64,000 bases of DNA. Origin: Paramacrobiotus metropolitanus (lineage: Eukaryota; Tardigrada; Eutardigrada; Parachela; Macrobiotidae). The notes beneath the pieces were generated by a model. The model ran no database searches. It worked only from the letters and a program-made list of their open reading frames with translations, and had not been told where the DNA came from. The stretch lies in the NCBI RefSeq assembly GCF_019649055.1, contig NW_026570237.1, forward strand, positions 1,364,001 through 1,428,000, written 5' to 3'. The position numbers were made by a program, and so were the translations under genes. Below, piece after piece: positions 57,304-64,000 of this stretch (its first letter is position 1; each line of letters opens with the position of its first letter).

Positions 57304-60300
57304 ATGGCAGTCAGTTTGGACGCAGTGCCGTTCTTGCCCGACGGGGAGAGTTTTCACGACAGCCTTTGTGAGTTTCTTCATCTCTCTGCGAGATTTCTGA
57401 TTGTCATTTCAACTTATTTGCTAGCTGCTTGAAGACATATTGCCGTACTCAGTACTGGTTAGTATGATGCATTGCAGACCAGTAGTTAGAATTTTTGTTT
57501 CGTGACGATGTGGTACTTCACTTAATCATAATGCATGCGTCTGTCGATTTCAAATGCGCTGCATGCTTTGATATCAGCGCTTTGATTAACCTGTAGATTG
57601 CGAGAAATGTCAGTGTTTTCTGTGGGAGCCCTGTTGGCAGCATGCAGTGTTCGTTCAGGACGGATACAGTCTTCCACTGGCCTTCGCTAGTTTGCCCGAT
57701 GGCTTGGCCTTCGATTACGGCCTCCCACAGCAAAATGTCGGGCCGTCCCCGGAGAAAGGCACGGGTAAGTAATTCAACGAGAACTCCGGGTGCGCTGTGC
57801 CTGCGTGTTTGTATTCACTGTACTGTCTCTGCAGAGCTGTTGGTTTGGGTAGCGTGTTTAGTGTTATGTTTACTTCACATTTGTCGTCAACATTAACGTA
57901 AAGTCTAGGCGTGGTGATGTATTTGGTATTTTTACTGTATGCCATTAAGCTATAGATAGTAATAATAATTAGACATAATTAATAATAATTATTAAGCATT
58001 ATTCGTAAAAGTAGCTGCAGTGTTACTGTTGAATCAACAGTAAGAGTACAAGATAACGATCAACACTGTTGATCGTTGACGTTATCTTGTACTCTGGCTG
58101 TACGGGGCAGATACGATCATACGAAGTGTTATGAATAAGGTGCGTGATCTGAGCTGTGCCGCTGTGGAGCGTTATCTGTATTGTACAGAGTACTGATATG
58201 AATTTTGAACTGTACCACGTATTTTCTCACTGTCACCCTTCATTATTCAATAATCAGTAGCTTTCGAATTAACAAAAGGTGCAAGGGCACTCTGTTTTGC
58301 AGTCAAAATTTTCTTAAGTACTTGAATTGCTTGTCTCATAGTCCCGACAGTCGTGGGGCGATCGGCCATCCGTCCGCAAACCGTATTCGGGCCGTTTATA
58401 GCGCCCGTATGTGATGCCGGCGCAGAACACTCGCGGACATTCTCGTCGACCGACGGGCAGTCGGTGACGTTCGATGTGGTTAACGATCGTTGGTGCAACT
58501 GGATGAAGTTGGTCAGGACGGCTGACCACGGCCAGCACAACCTCCGCGTCTTCATCCGGGAACACAAAGTCCTCTTCGTCGCCGTCAAGGTCATCCTTCC
58601 GGGAGAAGAACTCACACTAGCACTGCCAAAGCATAACCGGAAGGAAATGCACCTCAGCCATGTGGATTACGTTGCAGTGCCTATGGGTAAGTCGCGTCTG
58701 CAGCCGTAGCGGTTGGTAGTTTTTGTGTTGTTTCAGGTAATTCTCGTTTCGTATTGGACTTGTTCTAACGCCTGTGCAACGCGTAGTGGGCTGAGGGACT
58801 TAAATATCATTTCATTTTTCTTCCATCATGTTTCATGTGAAGTTTTATGTGTTCAGACTGTGCGAGTAGCGGGATTGATGTGGATGAAGATTCCATGGTT
58901 AAGTGCGAGGATCATGACGACGCCCTTGCTAATGTGGAAACGATTCCAGTGTCAATTCCAGTGGACTTTCCTGCTGCTTGTTTCTCGACGGATACACGGG
59001 CTTTGGTGCCGGATGATCAGGCAGAGCTGCTACTACCACAGTCCCAACCACTGGTGTCAGCGCAGTCACCGGAGCATTTACCAAATGACTCAAGATTCGT
59101 AGCATCCCTGCCTGTACTGCGCAGCTGTCAACGCGAAGACTCACCGGAATATCCATTTCCCTCCAATTTTTGCTCACCTACAACTGATTCGTTAACGAAA
59201 AACAGAATCGATCCGGGGAAAGAAAAGAGGGATGAAAAAGAACCAGCCGCTGCTGCGTCGAAAGAGACACCGTTCTCGCGTGTTTACTCCCTTCGTACGC
59301 GAAATGCCGTACGCGCCGGTGCAGCCTACAGTGATGAGAATTTATCCGACGACAACGATGAAGATTTCTTTTTATCTGAGGATAGCGGTACGGTTTTATG
59401 GGTTACTGTCCATAATGATTTCGGATGGAATTAACCTGAATGTGGGATAAGAAATCGTAACCTCTTATGGTGCTTTCAGGTTCATCTTCTATCGATTCCG
59501 AATCCGAATACTACAGCGAAGTAGAAGTTAATGTGGAAAATGCCACAACCAAAAGTGTGAACAGTTTGATAAAATGCAGGCAGTTTGTTTTAGCGAATGG
59601 TCGTCTTTACTGTAGTTGTTTGTAGAACAAGACAGAATGCGTGGTACAACTGACGCGAAAGAAAAAGAAACCCCGTCTTCAGGCCGTTGTCGGAATAACA
59701 CTGGGAGTGTAGGAACAAAAAAGAGTAAGTACATTTTCTGTTGAAGTGCCGGTTGCTGTGCTGATATCACAGGAATAGACTTAGGGATCAGAATTAGTAT
59801 GTGTCAAGCATGATTTGTATTTGCTGCGTGCAGATTTATCGGCAAGAAAGAGACACGCCCGGAGGGATGCTTTTTTGGAGACACGGAACAGACAGATTAG
59901 AACCGTGATTGCCGTTAATCCATTTCAGTATCCGGCTGGACGGCAGCGGTTGCAGGCGTATTGCACTGCCGCGAACATGCTCGCGCTCGACAAAGTCTCG
60001 CCAGGGAAACAAACGCTAGATGGGTCCGTGCTGCAGAGTATCGTAGAGAGCCGTTTAAGTACGTTCCAACTGGCAAAACGCCGTAACCGAATCGATGCCA
60101 TTTCGATGCCGAAAGAGTACGTTGGCCTGATGAATCAACTCGCTTCACTGAAGAGCCACGAACGCATCGACACCAGGTCCGAGAGGATGCGCCGATTGAA
60201 CGCGGTTGCCAAGATTAACCCCTTCCAGTTCTCCTCGCGAAGTGAACGCAGCGCCGCGTGGACAGCAGTGGGGCAGGCGTACGTGGCTGATGACGATGGA

Positions 60301-62003
60301 GCAAAGAAGGTTAAGTTTTCATGCATTGGACTGCAGAGGTTTGTCCAGACTCATTTGGACGATTTTCCCAACGTGCTCGATCGTTTTAACGAGGTTACCG
60401 CGGATGAATACGAGCGAGAGTATATCGAAGTCATGCGAGTGATAGCGCAACAGGCGGGGAAGGATTACGCCAATGGCGCGCATCCCTTGACCATTCACAC
60501 GAATGTCAACGCAGTTGGATCGGATCAGTTGAATGTCGCAGCTGATCCTCCGAAAGCGCATCCCAAACCGCGTTTTCTTGAAAATTACGAACCCGATAGA
60601 CGCAGAAGCTACTTCAGCTACGTTTACCGTTTCGTGTGTTTTGAGTGTTCTTTGCATTTCAAGGACGAAAAGTTGTTGAATCTGCATACCTTGCAGCATA
60701 GTGATTCGCCCGAGGAAGCTGCCGACGCGCGGGATTGCCCATCCTGTGAGCGATCATTCAACCAGCTGTCCAGTTTACTGCGGCATGTGCTCGATCACGG
60801 GGTGAAAGCCTCGCAGATCATCCACTTTATCCCGACTGCTGACCCCAGCATCATGAGTTTCGCCTGTCCAACGGCTGCTCCGATGGATGTGCTGGCGCAG
60901 AGCCATGACGCGCATGACACGTGCTTCATGTACAGTTGCGGATTAAAACAATGCGGACTGCGATTCTGCACGGAGGCGATGGCGGATCTGCACCAATTCA
61001 GTCACAACGTCCCGGACGATTATCAAGGCGACGTTGTCTGTGCGGGATGTCACTACGTAGCCGCAGATGCGCGCGATTTACTGAAACACATCAGTCGCCA
61101 TGGAGCGAAAACGAACGATCGCAAACTATGTCGTTTGTGCAGAGAGTTTGTTAACGATATGAGCCGACATGTCCAGAATGCGCACAAGGAGCAGTATCTG
61201 AAGTACGAAGCATGCCTGACGCTCCCGTGCGACCAGTGCGAGAAACGATTTCGGACGCCTGCCCATTTTACCACCCACAAGGCTGTAAGTTTATGTTTGC
61301 AATCGTTTTACTGAATTTTGCGGAATATTTATGTTTCTTTAGAGCACAAACTGCTGACTACCTGACACTATGTTTTGTGCACACGATATACATAAGCCTT
61401 TTTTTATTTTTTTAGATTGTGCATAGCAGAAGTTTACCAACACTGGGTTGTCTAGTTTGTGCTGAACCGTTCCCATCATACACTCTGCTGCATGCACATA
61501 TAAGAAAGGAGCATGGAACGCATTTGACATGTGTGGTGTGCCAGAAAGCCTACTCCAGATATGACCTTTTATATGATCACTCAAGGACGCACAAGGAAAT
61601 ACATATCTGCGACACCTGCGGTTCGGTGTTCCGCTCTAAGTTTGGCCTGGATCAGCATCAGTACACTCACCGGTCTGACTATTCCTTCAAGTGTGATTTG
61701 TGTGGAAAGACGTTTAAGCGACCGAGTAATCTGGCACAGCATAAGATGGTCGTCCACACGGATAAAGTGCGGAAGAAGCGCAAAGCCAAGCGAGAGGAAA
61801 TGCGGCGGAAAGGAGTGGTCAGTGACTACAAGTGTCCACGACGGAGGATGCTCTACGACGAGTTTCCCTATAAATGCGAGGAATGCCGGCTCGGTTGGCT
61901 GCAGCTGGGCAATCTGCAGCAGCATCAACGGAAGAAACATTCCCAAAGTGATGATACTGTGGAATGCGGCACTAGTCATCCGGTATCCGCTTCCAGCGTT
62001 TAG
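57304..62003 (+). CDS. PRDM-like zinc-finger protein (gene 6) with Myb/SANT-like repeats
   Basis: Eight exons: 57304-57367, 57597-57764, 58342-58686, 58857-59387, 59480 to 59554 (or 59563), 59626-59724, 59834-61284, 61416-62003; about 1,106 aa and a length divisible by three. Same plan as gene 5: short first exon (MAVSLDAVPFLPDGESF), knuckle CEKCQCFLWEPCWQH, PR/SET-like domain with CNWMKLVRTADHGQHNL but a degenerate end (LALPKHNRK), acidic linker with shared motifs (REDSPEYP, FSRVYSLRTR, VRAGAAYSDENLSDDND), two Myb/SANT-like repeats (INPFQFSSRSER, EYEREYIEVM) and 11 C2H2-type fingers. Those near the C-terminus (CDLCGKTFKRPSNLAQH) and the basic linker are almost identical to gene 5. No frame break was found. 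The gene 5/6 pair is a clear tandem duplicate, likely nuclear and DNA-binding. Confidence 0.78.
58023..58095. repeat. Nested hairpins in intron 2 of gene 6
   Basis: A 9-base palindrome (58023-58031 with 58035-58043) is followed by a 15-base perfect inverted repeat (58043-58057 with 58081-58095, AGAGTACAAGATAAC) that encloses a second 7-base stem (58058-58064 with 58068-58074, GATCAAC). This could be a small folded element or the remains of a foldback transposon. Confidence 0.65.
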
Positions 62004-62515
62004 CTAAAGTGTTGTTTGTCGGTGGACGATAATCGGATGTTTCATACCGCTTCTTGCACAAATATGCACACATACTAAGAATTTTTATATAGTGCACATA
62101 TGGACGCGGCACACAAAACTTTCCATCGACTTTTCAGCTGCCTTCGCACGTTCTAATGAAGCACAAACTGTTTTGTGCTGATGTGTGTAATCTGTCAGAA
62201 AAGCTAATCAAGATGGATTGGATTCAGAGGGACGCAGGAATCCGGGTATTGCGACACACGACACGCCCCCTTTCTAGTGGTCTCTCTGTTACAGTTATGT
62301 GTGTGTGTGAATTGGTATAAATTGGGAAATGCTAAGCGCTAACATGTGTCACTTGCTTCGTAAAATTTTTTTACCGGTATTTTGTATACCGAATGCATAC
62401 CGGTATTTTTTGTGTAGTTCTGTCGTGACCTTTCGCATTTACGCGCCATCATGATTCTAGCGTCTTTTTGCTATCAGCTTGCAGTTGTTTTGAGGTATAA
62501 CTATAATAATTCATC
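62004..62515. other. 3' flank of gene 6
   Basis: No coding sequence is recognised. Small repeats: a TG run near 62300 and two direct copies of ACCGGTATTTT at about 62373 and 62399, each containing the palindrome TACCGGTA. Confidence 0.4.
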
Positions 62516-62929
62516 ATGTCTGCATCGGTTTATGCAAGTGTCGGGTATGTATCTGGTGATTTTGTTGGACCAGCTAGTAAGAAGAAGTTGGATCGCATCA
62601 ATCGGCAACACGTCAAATGCACCATTTATTATATGGAAAGAACAACTGCCTGTAACACGAAGATGAATGCGGACTTCCTTTTGGATCCAGCCACCGTAGT
62701 TATTGCCAGTATTCTACCTGTTTTGCATCACTCGCTCAGCCTTGTGGACGCGGTTTTATGGCTTATGCCCACTTGGCGGAATCCCGTCAAACCTTCAAAC
62801 ACCCACAACGTATTTTTCAAAGTCGTCCAGGAGGTTTCGCCCGCTGCCCCCGCATTTTACCGCACACACTTGTGCGCAAACCTTGCCGGAGACATCGCCG
62901 CGAGACCTGTTTCACCGAAAAGCCGGTAA
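62516..62929 (+). CDS. Unidentified open frame, possibly an exon
   Basis: An ATG at 62516 opens 137 codons to a stop at 62927-62929. The first 65 residues (for example GYVSGDFVGPASKKKLDRIN, TACNTKMNADFLLDP) have balanced protein-like composition. The rest is hydrophobic and then Pro-rich and looks less like coding sequence. No family is recognised and there is no paralogue in the window. It could be a first exon with the donor somewhere after 62700, or chance. Confidence 0.25.
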   Translation: MSASVYASVGYVSGDFVGPASKKKLDRINRQHVKCTIYYMERTTACNTKMNADFLLDPATVVIASILPVLHHSLSLVDAVLWLMPTWRNPVKPSNTHNVFFKVVQEVSPAAPAFYRTHLCANLAGDIAARPVSPKSR

Positions 62930-64000
62930 GCCAGTACCACCTCCAAACATGACCTGCATTATGTTCCTGGAGAGTTACTCCTGTCTGGTTCCTACCTAAA
63001 GTTTTTCCTGACCCGGATTCATCGTCTTCGCTTACGTGTCCTGTTATCATTAAATTGTTACCGCTATTGCTGCATGACCTCCCTGCCTTTCACATTCCGG
63101 ATCTTCGACCTATCGTCGTATTGTGCAACCTTCAGTTGGCCTTTAACCATTGTTTACTTGCGGATTCGTCCTTATTGCATTTGATCTGTGGAATTCCCAG
63201 ATCTCCTGGAGACTAGTTTATCGTTTTGCCTTTAATTCGTAGGAGCAATAGGAATTCCATTGCGCCCTGCTTTATGTACAAATTCCAGTTGTGTACGTTC
63301 CTATGTGCAGTACTGCATGATGTAAGTTCGCAAAAGCAGCACCTTACCTTCGAGTTTTGCGCCGTTACCTTATGTTCACCTTCTATAGAACCGTTTTCGT
63401 GGTTGCCATAATTCGTCTTATTGTCATTGCCGCAGGATGCGACAGGAATTCCGTCGCTACCTGCTTTGTGTACGCAATTCTTTGATTTGCGGACATTAAT
63501 TTTGTGAGCTGTGCTGTGCTTGGCGTGATTTCCGCCGGAACAGCACTTTAAATTATTAGCGTTCAGTCCAAATTCAGTCGTGGATTTAGGCCAGTCTGTG
63601 GAATTCCCAGACCAACTAAAATCGTTCGTCTGCCTTGCCTTATTGCCGTCGGATGTGCAGGACTTCCTTGCAACCGGCTTTATTACATCTTTCGTGCAAA
63701 CTCGTGTACTTCGCTCGGTGGAATACCGCCCTAAGCCGTACTGATTTGCTATTTCTGTGGATCACTTAATTTGCCAATTATTTCGTGAATGCGCAGGGAT
63801 GTGCGGAATCCCGCACCTCACTAGCCGCGCTCATGTAAGTGTTTCCCTTGAATCAATGGAATCAGTCTTCATAATCGTCGCAACCGATCCTAGGAACTAT
63901 CGTCATCATCACGCCGCATTGGATCTTCTTTTGTGTCCTTTTCGTGTTTTCGTTTTGGGTTTTTGGGCTTGGGGCCGGTTCCGGCCATGTTCGGCATAAC
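62930..64000. repeat. Diverged repeats in the last kilobase
   Basis: Words such as TGTGGAATTCCCAGA (63187 and 63598), and CAGGAATTCCGTCGCTACCTG (63439) compared with AGGAATTCCATTGCGCCCTG (63248), recur at spacings of about 150-200 bases and suggest three to four diverged copies of a unit between roughly 63180 and 63840. No long conserved frame runs through them. They may be part of a mobile element or the leader of a gene beyond the window. Confidence 0.4.

Noticed and set aside
1-64000. tRNA, rRNA or other structural RNA genes
   Set aside because: I looked for tRNA-like cloverleaf boxes and rRNA words and saw none that I could support by eye.

Overview
This is a nuclear genome segment of an invertebrate animal. 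Genes are split into many exons by short GT-AG introns (mostly 60-250 bp, with pyrimidine-rich acceptors), there are no operons or bacterial start signals, and the protein families are metazoan (PRDM-type PR/SET, C2H2 zinc fingers, THAP). The short introns suggest a compact genome. A tardigrade or another ecdysozoan is a guess that the sequence does not prove.

Almost the whole window is one tandem cluster of related zinc-finger genes, all on the + strand. Layout: (1) 1-2940, decayed retroelement-like and unidentified fragments. (2) 3349-7119, gene 1: PRDM9/11-type zinc knuckle, PR/SET domain, disordered middle, 11 C2H2-type fingers (866 aa). (3) 8401-22098, 23534-36504 and 37725-50104: three head-to-tail paralogues (units A, B, C) of about 12.4-13.7 kb each. 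My exon reconstruction joins an array of 11 THAP-like zinc domains, the same zinc knuckle and PR/SET, and about 40-57 C2H2 fingers into one predicted protein of roughly 3,400-3,825 residues. (4) 50768-55719 and 57304-62003, genes 5 and 6: knuckle, PR/SET-like domain, two probable Myb/SANT-like repeats and 11 C2H2-type fingers (about 1,150 and 1,106 aa). (5) 56030-56420, the decayed last exon of a fourth A/B/C-type unit, between genes 5 and 6. (6) 62004-64000, little that can be identified.

The A/B/C architecture is the most striking thing here. The THAP domains alternate between two subtypes (a: CCVPGC..., b: C(A/C)(V/I)CG...) in pairs. The C2H2 part is built from a four-finger exon module. 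Nearly every module intron is in phase 0 and falls between the two zinc-binding histidines of the last finger, so each exon begins with the histidine that completes the preceding finger. Modules can therefore be gained, lost or fused without breaking the frame, and the three copies differ in exactly these ways.

Each of A, B and C carries at least one lesion of the reading frame (A: one 1-base deletion; B: two indels plus an inserted segment; C: a 5-base insertion, a stop between the THAP and PR parts, and a frameshifted C-terminus). Either the cluster is in rapid birth-and-death turnover or the assembly holds indel errors. By analogy with PRDM9 (knuckle, PR/SET and a changing finger array) and with the transposase origin of THAP domains, a role in chromatin marking or control of mobile elements is possible but is inference only. 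All exon coordinates were read by eye from splice signals, frame continuity and agreement between paralogues.
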